Assembly (NCBI GenBank): GCA_934636265.1
Contig: CAKUAD010000002.1
Span: forward strand, 1 to 64,000
Length of the DNA: 64,000 nucleotides
Reading direction: 5' to 3'
From: an uncultured Flavobacterium sp.
GTDB lineage: Bacteria > Bacteroidota > Bacteroidia > Flavobacteriales > Flavobacteriaceae
Below, in pieces: positions 25,232-33,232 of the stretch (its first letter is position 1; the number at the start of each line of letters is the position of its first letter). The position numbers and the translations under genes were made by a program. The notes under the pieces are model-generated. The model was given only the letters and a program-made list of their open reading frames with translations. It was not told the DNA's origin and ran no database searches.

Positions 25232-26556
25232 ACGGCAAAGGTTAGGCGTTGGCCCTGCGCCGGATTGACTTTTCCGTCGGCGAAAGCCAGATGCCCGTTT
25301 ACAAAAGTATGGGTAACGCGCGGATTAAAAGTGGTGCCTTCAAACGGCGACCATCCGCACTTATACAAAATGTTCTCTTTTGAAACCGTCCAGGGCGCGT
25401 GGGGATCAATCAGCGCGATATCGGCAAAGTAGCCCTCGCGGATAAAGCCCCGGTTTTCAATCTTAAAGAGCTTGGCCGGATTGTGCGATGTCTTTTCGAC
25501 GATTTTCTCCACACTGATTTTTCCGTCAAGTGAAGCCTGAAACAAGGCCGTCAGCGCGTGTTGTACCAGTGGTCCGCCCGATGGGGCGTTTAGGTAAGGC
25601 TGGGACTTCTCTTCCAGGGTGTGCGGTGCGTGGTCGGTGGCAATCACGTCAATTGTGTCGTCGAGTACCGCCTTCCATAGCGCCTCGCGATCACTGGCAG
25701 ATTTAACAGCCGGATTCCACTTGATGAAATTGCCTTTAGTGGCGTAGTCGGCACTTGAAAACCACAGGTGGTGTATGCAAACCTCGGCAGTGATTTTCTT
25801 TTGCTCCAGCGGAATATCACTGCGGAACAATTCCATTTCGCGTGCGGTCGACAGATGAAAAACGTGCAGGCGCGCCCCGGTTTTTTTGGCGAGTTCCACG
25901 GCCCGCGATGAGGATAGGTAGCACGCCTCGGCGCTCCGGATTTCCGGATGGCACTCCGGCGGGATCGCATCGCCGTATAGACTTTTGTAATGTTCAAGGT
26001 TATGGCGTATGGTGGCTTCGTCTTCACAGTGTACGGCAATCAAAAGCGGCGTGCTGCCAAAAATTTGTTCCAGAACTTTTTGATTGTCCACCAGCATGTT
26101 TCCGGTTGATGAACCCAGGAATATCTTAAGGCCGGGAACGTTACTGCCATCGGTTTTTAAAACTTCGTCCAGATTGTCATTGGTCACACCCATCATAAAA
26201 CCGTAGTTGGCGTGCGACCTTCCAGCCGCCATGGCATATTTTTCAGCCAAGGCCTCTTGGGTGACGGTGTTTGGGACGGTGTTGGGCTGCTCCAGGAATG
26301 ACGTGGTTCCGCCGGCCACGGCAGCCGCCGACTCGGTGGCCAAATCGCCTTTGTGTGTCAGTCCGGGCTCGCGAAAGTGTACCTGATCGTCAATCATGCC
26401 CGGAATCAGATATTTTCCGTTGGCGTCAATTATCCGATCAGCCGTAGCCGAAAGCTGGCTTCCAATCTTTTCAATCCGTTGGCCGCGTATCTTGACATCG
26501 GCTTCCACAATACGGCCTTCATTGACCACACGCGCATTGGTAATTATCGTATCCAT
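25228..26556 (-). CDS. dihydroorotase-like amidohydrolase
   Basis: About 442 residues of a cyclic amidohydrolase converting carbamoyl-aspartate to dihydroorotate (EC 3.5.2.3) if the name holds. Visible metal-site elements are IDDQVHFREPG (about 55-65), LKIFLGSS with the candidate carboxy-Lys, IAVHCEDE, LHVFHLSTARE and ATDHAPHT. The usual HxH after the Asp is QVH here: Gln58 replaces the first His, as I recall for the Bacteroidetes form, so one metal site may differ. ATG 26556 shares one base with the upstream stop; a GTG at 26559 is also possible. It is the middle gene of a coupled operon. Confidence 0.85.
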   Translation of the reverse strand: MDTIITNARVVNEGRIVEADVKIRGQRIEKIGSQLSATADRIIDANGKYLIPGMIDDQVHFREPGLTHKGDLATESAAAVAGGTTSFLEQPNTVPNTVTQEALAEKYAMAAGRSHANYGFMMGVTNDNLDEVLKTDGSNVPGLKIFLGSSTGNMLVDNQKVLEQIFGSTPLLIAVHCEDEATIRHNLEHYKSLYGDAIPPECHPEIRSAEACYLSSSRAVELAKKTGARLHVFHLSTAREMELFRSDIPLEQKKITAEVCIHHLWFSSADYATKGNFIKWNPAVKSASDREALWKAVLDDTIDVIATDHAPHTLEEKSQPYLNAPSGGPLVQHALTALFQASLDGKISVEKIVEKTSHNPAKLFKIENRGFIREGYFADIALIDPHAPWTVSKENILYKCGWSPFEGTTFNPRVTHTFVNGHLAFADGKVNPAQGQRLTFAV

Positions 26557-27278
26557 CACAATTGATTGAAAAGTTTTCGGATTCTGAGTCGGATGACGCC
26601 CAAGACTGCTTCAGTGATAATGCCGGTGCTCATTTTTGATTGGCCTTTGGTCCGGTCGGTAAAGATGATGGGAATCTCCACGAGTTTGAATTTTTTGCTG
26701 TATGCGCGGTATTTCATTTCAATCTGAAACGCGTAACCGATAAACTTAACGCGGTCCAGGTCGATCTCGCGCAGCACCTTGGCCCGGTAGCACATAAAGC
26801 CTGCCGTTGCATCGTGAATTTTCATGCCGGTAATCAGCTTGACGTAAACTGATGCAAAATAAGACAGCAACACCCGGCTCAGTGGCCAGTTGACGACATT
26901 CACGCCCGTTAGGTAACGCGAACCGATCGCTACGTCGGCCCCATCGGCGCAAGCCTGGTACAAACGCACAAGATCGTCCGGGTTGTGCGAAAAATCGGCG
27001 TCCATCTCAAAAATAAATTCATAGTTGTTGGCCAGTGCCCACTTGAAGCCATAAACGTAAGCGGTGCCCAGTCCGGCTTTTTTACTGCGGATTTCAAGAA
27101 AGAGACGGCCCGCAAATTCAGCCTGTAGCGCTGCCACGCGTCGGGCAGTCCCGTCAGGTGAGTTGTCGTCGACGATGAGCATGTTTAACGCGACCGGCAA
27201 GTTGAGTACGCGGCGTATAATGGCCTCGATGTTCTCAATTTCGTTGTAGGTAGGAATGATGACCAAGCCTGCGTTCAT
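26556..27278 (-). CDS. polyprenol monophosphomannose synthase-like glycosyltransferase (GT2)
   Basis: The 240-residue enzyme has the GT2 start VIIPTYNEIENIEAII, VDDNSPDGT, metal-binding MDADFSHNPDD and SRYLTG, with no C-terminal membrane domain. This is the short form of dolichol/polyprenol-phosphate mannose synthases, which make lipid-linked mannose at the inner membrane. The donor is inferred. It leads the operon with dihydroorotase and DUF4296. Its -7 box ends 4 nt before the ATG. Confidence 0.88.
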   Translation of the reverse strand: MNAGLVIIPTYNEIENIEAIIRRVLNLPVALNMLIVDDNSPDGTARRVAALQAEFAGRLFLEIRSKKAGLGTAYVYGFKWALANNYEFIFEMDADFSHNPDDLVRLYQACADGADVAIGSRYLTGVNVVNWPLSRVLLSYFASVYVKLITGMKIHDATAGFMCYRAKVLREIDLDRVKFIGYAFQIEMKYRAYSKKFKLVEIPIIFTDRTKGQSKMSTGIITEAVLGVIRLRIRKLFNQL

Positions 27279-27282
27279 GCTG

Positions 27283-27290
27283 CAAAAGTA
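27283..27290 (-). promoter_or_regulatory. -7 box 4 nt before the GT2 start
   Basis: TACTTTTG on the minus strand; its last base lies exactly 4 nt upstream of the ATG at 27278. Confidence 0.5.
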
Positions 27291-27379
27291 ATGTTTTTAA
27301 CATTTGTGGTTCATAATAAAATGATAATTAAGCGGCTTAAACATTGCGCGATGCGATAGAGTTGGCAGCTAAATTTTAG

Positions 27380-27387
27380 TACTTTTG
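27380..27387 (+). promoter_or_regulatory. -7 box of DUF4271-hemD
   Basis: TACTTTTG, 7 nt before the ATG at 27395; a TTG lies 15 nt upstream (27362-27364), slightly short of the usual spacing. Confidence 0.45.
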
Positions 27388-27394
27388 CAACGCT

Positions 27395-28060
27395 ATGGAG
27401 ACCGGAATTTACACGCCGAGATTGCTTTATTCGACCGAGTGGGCGACAGTACTTTTTGTGCTGAGTTTTGGGCTTTTGGCGGTGTTGCGTACGGTGTTTG
27501 AAAAGCGCTTTGCCGAGTTTGCACGGCTGATTGTGTCAGACAAATACGTTAAGGTATACAGGGACGGGAGCAACCTTTTGGGCGGTTTCAATATTTTGCT
27601 TTTTGTGGTCCAGGTTCTTTCACTGGCTTTTTTTATCCAGATAGCGCTCGATCAGTTTGGATACGCCTCAAAAACCGACTGGGTGTTGTACATCCGGATT
27701 TTTACGCTGACGGGTGTTTTTATTTTATCTAAGTTCCTGATTGATAAAATTATAGCTACCATTTTTGGGATTGAGGAGTTTGCAGAACAGTTTAACCTTC
27801 AAAAAGTCACCTACCGAAGCTATGTTTCAGTATTGCTGCTTCCGATTAACGTGATTCTGTTTTATAACAATTCCGGTACGGATGTACTGTTTTACGCAAG
27901 TCTCATTGCACTTTTGGCAATAAACCTTGCTACATACCTAATCTCGCTGAGGAATTACCAAAACTTCATACTCAGCAAGTTGTTTTATTTTATTTTGTAT
28001 CTTTGCGCTCTCGAAATAGCGCCCTACTATTTCATCTATTACTGGTTCACGAAGCATTAG
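27395..28060 (+). CDS. DUF4271 membrane protein
   Basis: The 221-residue protein has about six to seven transmembrane helices (around 20-37, 65-85, 105-125, 145-163, 170-190, 195-215) joined by short loops. Its order next to hemD is the usual one for DUF4271 in flavobacteria. Function is unknown. It is 6 bp upstream of hemD and shares its transcript, which starts at a -7 box only 7 nt before the ATG. Confidence 0.85.
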   Translation: METGIYTPRLLYSTEWATVLFVLSFGLLAVLRTVFEKRFAEFARLIVSDKYVKVYRDGSNLLGGFNILLFVVQVLSLAFFIQIALDQFGYASKTDWVLYIRIFTLTGVFILSKFLIDKIIATIFGIEEFAEQFNLQKVTYRSYVSVLLLPINVILFYNNSGTDVLFYASLIALLAINLATYLISLRNYQNFILSKLFYFILYLCALEIAPYYFIYYWFTKH

Positions 28061-28066
28061 TACCAC

Positions 28067-28810
28067 ATGAAAGTTAAAACTATCCTGGTGTCACAACCTG
28101 AACCCAAAGTAGAGAATTCTCCTTACTTTGACCTTCAGCAAAAACACAAAGTTAAAATTGACTTCAGGCCGTTCATTCACGTTGAGGGCGTCAGTGCCAA
28201 AGACGTCAGGCTTCAAAAGATCGACATCAGCCAATATACCGCCATTATCCTGACCAGCAAGAACGCTGTTGACCATTTTTTCAGGGTTGCCGAGGAAATG
28301 CGTTATAAGATTCCTGAAGGATTAAAATACTTTTGTCAGAGCGAGGCCATTGCCTTTTATCTGCAAAAATACGTGGTATACCGCAAGCGTAAGATTTACG
28401 TGGGCCAAAAGGAATTTGCCGATCTGGCGCCGCTGATTAAAAAGTATAAAGACGAGAAGTTCCTGCTTCCTGCCTCTGACCAGCTTAACGCTGATGCGCC
28501 TCAAACCCTGGATGGTCTTAAAGTTGACTGGACTGTTGGCACGTTTTACAAAACGGTGATGAGCGACCTTTCAGATCTGGCTGATGTGTATTATGACGTT
28601 TTGGCGTTTTTTAGCCCCACAGGAATCAAGTCGCTGTTTAAAAACTTTCCCGATTTTAAACAGAACAATACCCGGATTGCGGTATTTGGCAGCACGGTGC
28701 AAAAAGAAGCCGAGGCACACGGACTGCGTGTGGACATTATGGCCCCGACTCCCGAGGCACCCTCCATGACCATGGCCCTTGACAAGTACATCGCCAAAGT
28801 CAACAAATGA
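28067..28810 (+). CDS. hemD: uroporphyrinogen-III synthase
   Basis: The 247-residue protein belongs to the HemD family, which cyclises hydroxymethylbilane to uroporphyrinogen III in haem synthesis (EC 4.2.1.75). It shows the two-domain pattern ILVSQPEP near the start, IILTSKNAVDHFF (about 64-76) and DVLAFFSPTGIKSLF (about 177-191), then IAVFGSTVQKEAEAHG. Sequence conservation in this family is low, so the assignment rests on these segments, length and the DUF4271 neighbour. A strong terminator follows at once. Confidence 0.88.
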   Translation: MKVKTILVSQPEPKVENSPYFDLQQKHKVKIDFRPFIHVEGVSAKDVRLQKIDISQYTAIILTSKNAVDHFFRVAEEMRYKIPEGLKYFCQSEAIAFYLQKYVVYRKRKIYVGQKEFADLAPLIKKYKDEKFLLPASDQLNADAPQTLDGLKVDWTVGTFYKTVMSDLSDLADVYYDVLAFFSPTGIKSLFKNFPDFKQNNTRIAVFGSTVQKEAEAHGLRVDIMAPTPEAPSMTMALDKYIAKVNK

Positions 28811-28814
28811 TACC

Positions 28815-28838
28815 AAACTCCTCCGGGAGTTTTTTTTT
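28815..28838 (+). terminator. terminator after hemD
   Basis: AAACTCC/GGAGTTT stem with a TCCG loop, followed by a T run. Confidence 0.85.
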
Positions 28839-28843
28839 GGCCC

Positions 28844-28871
28844 AAAAAAAGGCTGCCTAAAAAAGCAGCCT
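28844..28871 (-). terminator. terminator after pckA
   Basis: GGCTGC/GCAGCC stem; on the minus strand it is followed by seven U residues. It lies back-to-back with the hemD terminator. Confidence 0.85.
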
Positions 28872-28895
28872 TGTGAATTAATAATTTACCGGTGA

Positions 28896-30497
28896 TTATC
28901 CTCTGGGGGCACCCGCCATGATTTCGTCATTGGCGAACTCCTCAAATTTCTTGAAATTGTCCCTGAATTTTTCAGCCAGTTCACGCGCTTTAACGTCATA
29001 TAGGTCCTTGTCGGTCCACGTATTGCGCGGGTTTAGTACTTCGTCAGGTACACCAGGACAAGTTTGCGGTTTGGCGAGCCAAAATACTTCGTGATCGACG
29101 TACTCCACATGATCAAGCCCGCCGTTAAGTGCAGCCGTAATCATGGCGCGGGTATACTTAAGTTTCATGCGGGTTCCAACACCGTAAGGTCCGCCGGTCC
29201 AACCCGTGTTGATCAGCCAGACTTTTACGTTGGCTTCCTTCATTTTCTTACTCAGCATCTCAGCGTAGCGGGTAGGATGCAACGGCATAAAAGGCGCGCC
29301 AAAACAGGCCGAGAAGTTAGGTTGCGGCTCATTGACTCCAGCCTCGGTACCGGCTACTTTGGCGGTGTAACCTGAAATAAAATGGTAGGCAGCCTGACCG
29401 GGCGTCAAACGTGAAATAGGGGGCAGAATGCCAAATGAGTCGGCGGTAAGGAAAAAGATGTTTTTTGGATTTTTACCAATCGATCCCGGTTGGATGTTTT
29501 GGATGTGGTAGATGGGGTAACTTACGCGGGTATTTGGCGTAATCGATACATCTTCAAAATCCACCTCGTTGGTTCCCGGTTTAAAGATGACGTTTTCCAG
29601 AATTGCTCCCTTTTTAATAGCGTGAAAGATATCTGGCTCCTGCTCTTCAGTCAGGTTGATGACTTTGGCGTAGCATCCGCCTTCAAAGTTAAAAACAGTA
29701 TTCTCAGAAGTCCAGCCATGCTCGTCGTCACCAATCAGGCGGCGGTTAGGATCGGCTGAAAGTGTCGTTTTGCCGGTACCTGAAAGGCCAAAGAAAATGG
29801 CCGTATCACCCTCATGGCCAACGTTGGCGCTGCAGTGCATCGGGAGGGTGTTTTTGTCAACCGGCAGGATAAAGTTCAAAGCCGAGAAAATACCTTTTTT
29901 CATTTCGCCGGTGTAGCCTGTTCCGCCAATCAGCGCAACTTTACGGGAAAAGTTCAGGATGGCAAAGTTGTGCTGACGCGTTCCGTCAACGGCCGGATCA
30001 GCCTTAAACCCCGGCGCGCAGATTACGTGCCAGTCGGCGGCAAAGTTTTCCAGTTCCGACGCTTCCGGACGCAGGAACATATTGTAGCAAAATAGGTTGG
30101 CCCATGGCGTTTCAGTCACCACGCGCACGTTGAGGCGGTAGTTTGGATCGGCACAGACGTAGCTGTCGCGGGCATAAACTTCTTTGCCTGACAGGTACTG
30201 GGTTACTTTGTTGTAGAGCGCATCAAACTTTTCAGGGTCAAATGGGAGGTTAACTTTACCCCACCAAACCTGGTCTTCAGTCACTTGGTCTTTTACAATA
30301 AAACGGTCCTGTGGCGAACGGCCGGTAAACTCACCGGTATTAACAGCCAGCGCACCGGTGTTGGCCTCAACGCCTTGTCCTTTTTCAAGTGTGGCGCGGT
30401 GTAGTTCGTCGGGAGAGAGTTGATAATGCACGGTGGATCCGTGAATCCCAATTGAGTCTAACGAAATCGATTTCGCTGACAGCGTGTTATGCTCCAT
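28896..30497 (-). CDS. pckA: phosphoenolpyruvate carboxykinase (ATP)
   Basis: About 533 residues of the ATP-type enzyme (EC 4.1.1.49), converting oxaloacetate to phosphoenolpyruvate in gluconeogenesis. Signatures are NTGEFTGRSPQDRF, the kinase-1a P-loop GLSGTGKTTLSAD, LIGDDEHGW and RVSYPIYHI. The start at 30497 (MEHNTLSAK) is preferred because the 12 upstream codons overlap the likely leader; TACTTTTG is 33 nt before it. It has its own promoter and terminator. Confidence 0.97.
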   Translation of the reverse strand: MEHNTLSAKSISLDSIGIHGSTVHYQLSPDELHRATLEKGQGVEANTGALAVNTGEFTGRSPQDRFIVKDQVTEDQVWWGKVNLPFDPEKFDALYNKVTQYLSGKEVYARDSYVCADPNYRLNVRVVTETPWANLFCYNMFLRPEASELENFAADWHVICAPGFKADPAVDGTRQHNFAILNFSRKVALIGGTGYTGEMKKGIFSALNFILPVDKNTLPMHCSANVGHEGDTAIFFGLSGTGKTTLSADPNRRLIGDDEHGWTSENTVFNFEGGCYAKVINLTEEQEPDIFHAIKKGAILENVIFKPGTNEVDFEDVSITPNTRVSYPIYHIQNIQPGSIGKNPKNIFFLTADSFGILPPISRLTPGQAAYHFISGYTAKVAGTEAGVNEPQPNFSACFGAPFMPLHPTRYAEMLSKKMKEANVKVWLINTGWTGGPYGVGTRMKLKYTRAMITAALNGGLDHVEYVDHEVFWLAKPQTCPGVPDEVLNPRNTWTDKDLYDVKARELAEKFRDNFKKFEEFANDEIMAGAPRG

Positions 30498-30530
30498 GAT
30501 AGTTGTATTATTTCGAAATTTGTGTGACTG

Positions 30531-30538
30531 CAAAAGTA
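30531..30538 (-). promoter_or_regulatory. -7 box of pckA
   Basis: TACTTTTG on the minus strand, 33 nt before the ATG at 30497. Confidence 0.45.
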
Positions 30539-30576
30539 GGTAATAAAATGAAAGGAAACGTTTTCGTAACCCAAAA

Positions 30577-30960
30577 TTATCTTTTGGAACGCCAAAAGTC
30601 GATGAAAAGTATGGCCCACGCGATGATTAACAAAACGCCTCCTATCGGCGTGATAAATCCAACCGGGCTAATGTCCAACCCCGTGATACTGTAAGTACTT
30701 AGCAGATAAATTGATCCGGAAAACAATAAAACGCCAATTCCGGTAAAGTACGCGATACGGCGTTTGGCCAACCGGGCAAGGCCCGACAATGACACGAAAA
30801 GCAAAAACAGGGCGTGGTACATCTGGTATCTTACCCCAACCTCAAAACTGATGAGTTGGTCGGGTGTGAGTTGTTTTTTTAAAGCGTGTGCACCAAAGGC
30901 TCCCAAAATGATGGCAGTGATGCCTAAAAAGGCGGCCAGCAAAACTATTCGTCGTTCCAT
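30577..30960 (-). CDS. DUF423 family small membrane protein
   Basis: The 127-residue protein has four transmembrane helices. It matches the DUF423 (YgdD-like) pattern: GAFGAHALKKQLTPDQL after helix 1, then RYQMYHALFLL and SIYLLS, ending near TPIGGVLLIIAWAILF. Function is unknown. ATG 30960 (MERRIVLL) fits the family; a longer ORF to 31026 would run into the divergent gene's promoter. Its 3' end lies 80 bp from pckA's start codon, on the same strand and upstream of pckA's own promoter. Confidence 0.85.
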   Translation of the reverse strand: MERRIVLLAAFLGITAIILGAFGAHALKKQLTPDQLISFEVGVRYQMYHALFLLFVSLSGLARLAKRRIAYFTGIGVLLFSGSIYLLSTYSITGLDISPVGFITPIGGVLLIIAWAILFIDFWRSKR

Positions 30961-30979
30961 CCGGCAAAATACGGGAAAC

Positions 30980-31009
30980 TTGTAAACATATACAATATCG
31001 TTACCTTTG
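30980..31009 (+). promoter_or_regulatory. promoter of the saccharopine dehydrogenase-like gene
   Basis: TTG at 30980-30982, a 19-nt spacer and TACCTTTG at 31002-31009; the ATG is 15 nt further on. Confidence 0.6.
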
Positions 31010-31024
31010 CGCAACTTTTGCATC

Positions 31025-32407
31025 ATGAGAAATATTTTGATTATCGGTGCCGGTAGGTCGGCATCATCGCTGATAAAATACCTGCTGGAAAAATCGCAGG
31101 CCGAAAACCTTCACCTCACCATTGCCGACTTGTCGCGGGAACTCGCCCTCCAAAAAACCGGAGGCCATCCGCATTCGACGGCCGTGGCGCTGGACATTTT
31201 TGATCCCGTCAGCCGCAGGAATCACATTGAAAAAGCCGACATCGTCATATCGATGCTTCCGGCACATTTACATATTGAAGTAGCCCGCGATTGCATCGTC
31301 TATAAAAAGCACATGGTGACGGCCTCGTATATCAGTGATGCCATGCAGAGCCTGGATGCAGCGGCAAAGCAAAACGGCCTGGTGTTTATGAATGAGATTG
31401 GTCTGGATCCCGGAATCGATCACATGAGCGCCATGAAAGTGATTGACGAAATTCGCGACCGCGGAGGCAAGATGATTTTGTTCGAGTCGTTCTGTGGCGG
31501 ATTGGTCGCTCCTGAAAGTGATGACAATCTGTGGAATTACAAATTCACTTGGGCACCGCGCAATGTCGTCATGGCCGGTTCAGGCGGCGCGGCCAAGTTT
31601 ATCCAGGAAGGAAAATACAAATACATCCCGTACCAGCGTTTGTTTCGTCGCACCGAGTTTTTTGAGGTTGATGGTTTTGGCCGATTTGAAGGTTACGCCA
31701 ACCGCGACTCGCTAAAATACCGCAGCGTTTATGGGCTCGACGATGTGCGCACACTTTACCGCGGAACCATTCGCCGGGTAGGATTCTCACGCGCGTGGAA
31801 CGTGTTTGTACAGCTTGGGATGACCGACGACAGTTACGTGATCGACAACTCGGAAACCATCAGCTACCGCGATTTTACAAACTTGTTTTTGCCTTATCAC
31901 CCAACTGATTCGGTCGAAATCAAGCTGCGCCTCCAATTAGGTCTGGAACAGGACGACATCATTTGGGATAAACTCCAGGAACTTGAATTGTTTAATCCCG
32001 ATAAAGTTGTCGGAATAAAAAACGCGACTCCGGCGCAAATCCTCGAGAAAATCCTGGCCGAAAAATGGACGCTTGATCCGGACGACAAGGATATGATTGT
32101 CATGTACCACAAATTTGGTTACGAACTAAACGGCCGTAAGCAACAGATTGACTCGACCATGGTTTGCATCGGCGACGACCAGACGTATACCGCGATGGCC
32201 AAAACCGTCGGGCTTCCGGTAGCGATGGCCGCGCTGCAAATCCTCAACGGCAAAATCAAGACGCCGGGCGTGCAACTCCCCATAAACCGTGAAGTTTATA
32301 CCCCAATCCTGAAAGAGCTTGAAGATTACGGCGTTGTTTTTAATGAAAAAGACGTTCCGTATTTTGGCTACGATCCGCTGCAGATAACCCCTGTCGTTAA
32401 TTCATAA
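31025..32407 (+). CDS. saccharopine dehydrogenase family oxidoreductase
   Basis: The 460-residue protein has an N-terminal Rossmann domain (ILIIGAGRSASSLI, GxGxxx at 7-12) and a conserved ADIVISMLPAHLHIEVA. A C-terminal saccharopine-dehydrogenase catalytic domain follows (FMNEIGLDPGIDHMSAMKVID, ESFCGGL). By homology it may interconvert saccharopine and glutamate/aminoadipate semialdehyde in lysine breakdown. A glutaryl-CoA-dehydrogenase-like gene at 50893 would fit a lysine route but is unlinked. The start at 31025 lies 15 nt after a full-consensus promoter. A bidirectional terminator follows. Confidence 0.85.
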   Translation: MRNILIIGAGRSASSLIKYLLEKSQAENLHLTIADLSRELALQKTGGHPHSTAVALDIFDPVSRRNHIEKADIVISMLPAHLHIEVARDCIVYKKHMVTASYISDAMQSLDAAAKQNGLVFMNEIGLDPGIDHMSAMKVIDEIRDRGGKMILFESFCGGLVAPESDDNLWNYKFTWAPRNVVMAGSGGAAKFIQEGKYKYIPYQRLFRRTEFFEVDGFGRFEGYANRDSLKYRSVYGLDDVRTLYRGTIRRVGFSRAWNVFVQLGMTDDSYVIDNSETISYRDFTNLFLPYHPTDSVEIKLRLQLGLEQDDIIWDKLQELELFNPDKVVGIKNATPAQILEKILAEKWTLDPDDKDMIVMYHKFGYELNGRKQQIDSTMVCIGDDQTYTAMAKTVGLPVAMAALQILNGKIKTPGVQLPINREVYTPILKELEDYGVVFNEKDVPYFGYDPLQITPVVNS

Positions 32408-32409
32408 AC

Positions 32410-32440
32410 AAAAAAACCGGAGACTGCCTCCGGTTTTTTT
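32410..32440. terminator. bidirectional terminator between convergent genes
   Basis: AACCGGAG (32415-32422) and CTCCGGTT (32428-32435) with a 5-nt loop, flanked by an A run on the left and a T run on the right, so it can serve the genes at 31025 (+) and 32459 (-). Confidence 0.85.
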
Positions 32441-32458
32441 ATTTCTTTTAATGTCAGA

Positions 32459-33157
32459 TTAATCCCTTGATCCGCCAAAGACTTGCATTGCCCAGTAAAT
32501 CAGCGACGCTAATGCGCCAATAGCAGCCACCAGGTATGTGCGGGCGGCCCATTTAAGTGCATCGGCCGAACCTTCATATTCCTGTTGCGACACCATGTTT
32601 TTATTTTTCAGCCAGGCGAGGGCACGGTTGCTTGCGTCGTACTCAACCGGAAGTGTGATGAAACTGAAAATCGTCGCCAGCGCCATCATCACCAAGCCTG
32701 CAATGGCTACATAGTAACCAATCCCGACACCCGCTGCGGCACCCAGGATCAAACCGCCAAAAACAAGCCATTGTGACATTCCTGAGGTAACGCTCACAAC
32801 GGGGACCAGCTTAGATCGCATCGTCAGCCATTCATAAGCAGTGGCGTGCTGAACTGCGTGTCCCACCTCGTGGGCGGCAACAGCGGCAGCGGCGGCATTG
32901 CGCTGGTTGTAAACACCTTCGCTCAGGTTGACGGTTTTGTTGACAGGGTTGTAGTGGTCGGTCAGCATGCCCGGAGTCGAGATGACTTTAACATCGCGGA
33001 TTCCGTGGTCGTCGAGCATTTTTTGGGCAATTTCGGCACCGCTCATCCCGTTGCGGAGCGATACCCTTGAATATTTTTCAAACTTGCTCTTCAATCGGGC
33101 GCTCACAATAAAACTAACCAGTGCAATGGCGCCGAGTAAAATATAATATCCAATCAT
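32459..33157 (-). CDS. zinc metallopeptidase, YugP-like
   Basis: The 232-residue membrane protein has an N-terminal helix (about 2-20), the zinc-binding HEVGH (96-100) followed by AVQHA, and three or four further helices (about 120-145, 148-172, 205-225). This is the PF04298 (YugP) architecture, an integral-membrane neutral zinc protease of unknown substrate. A TATATTTG box is 52 nt upstream. Confidence 0.88.
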   Translation of the reverse strand: MIGYYILLGAIALVSFIVSARLKSKFEKYSRVSLRNGMSGAEIAQKMLDDHGIRDVKVISTPGMLTDHYNPVNKTVNLSEGVYNQRNAAAAAVAAHEVGHAVQHATAYEWLTMRSKLVPVVSVTSGMSQWLVFGGLILGAAAGVGIGYYVAIAGLVMMALATIFSFITLPVEYDASNRALAWLKNKNMVSQQEYEGSADALKWAARTYLVAAIGALASLIYWAMQVFGGSRD

Positions 33158-33209
33158 TTTTGTTTGATTTTTTATTTTGTGGGGCGGGATTTCAACTTTC
33201 GCACCAATT

Positions 33210-33217
33210 CAAATATA
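33210..33217 (-). promoter_or_regulatory. -7 box of the zinc metallopeptidase gene
   Basis: TATATTTG on the minus strand, 52 nt before the ATG at 33157, inside the short leuS downstream region. Confidence 0.35.
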
Positions 33218-33232
33218 AACGACATCTTGTCA

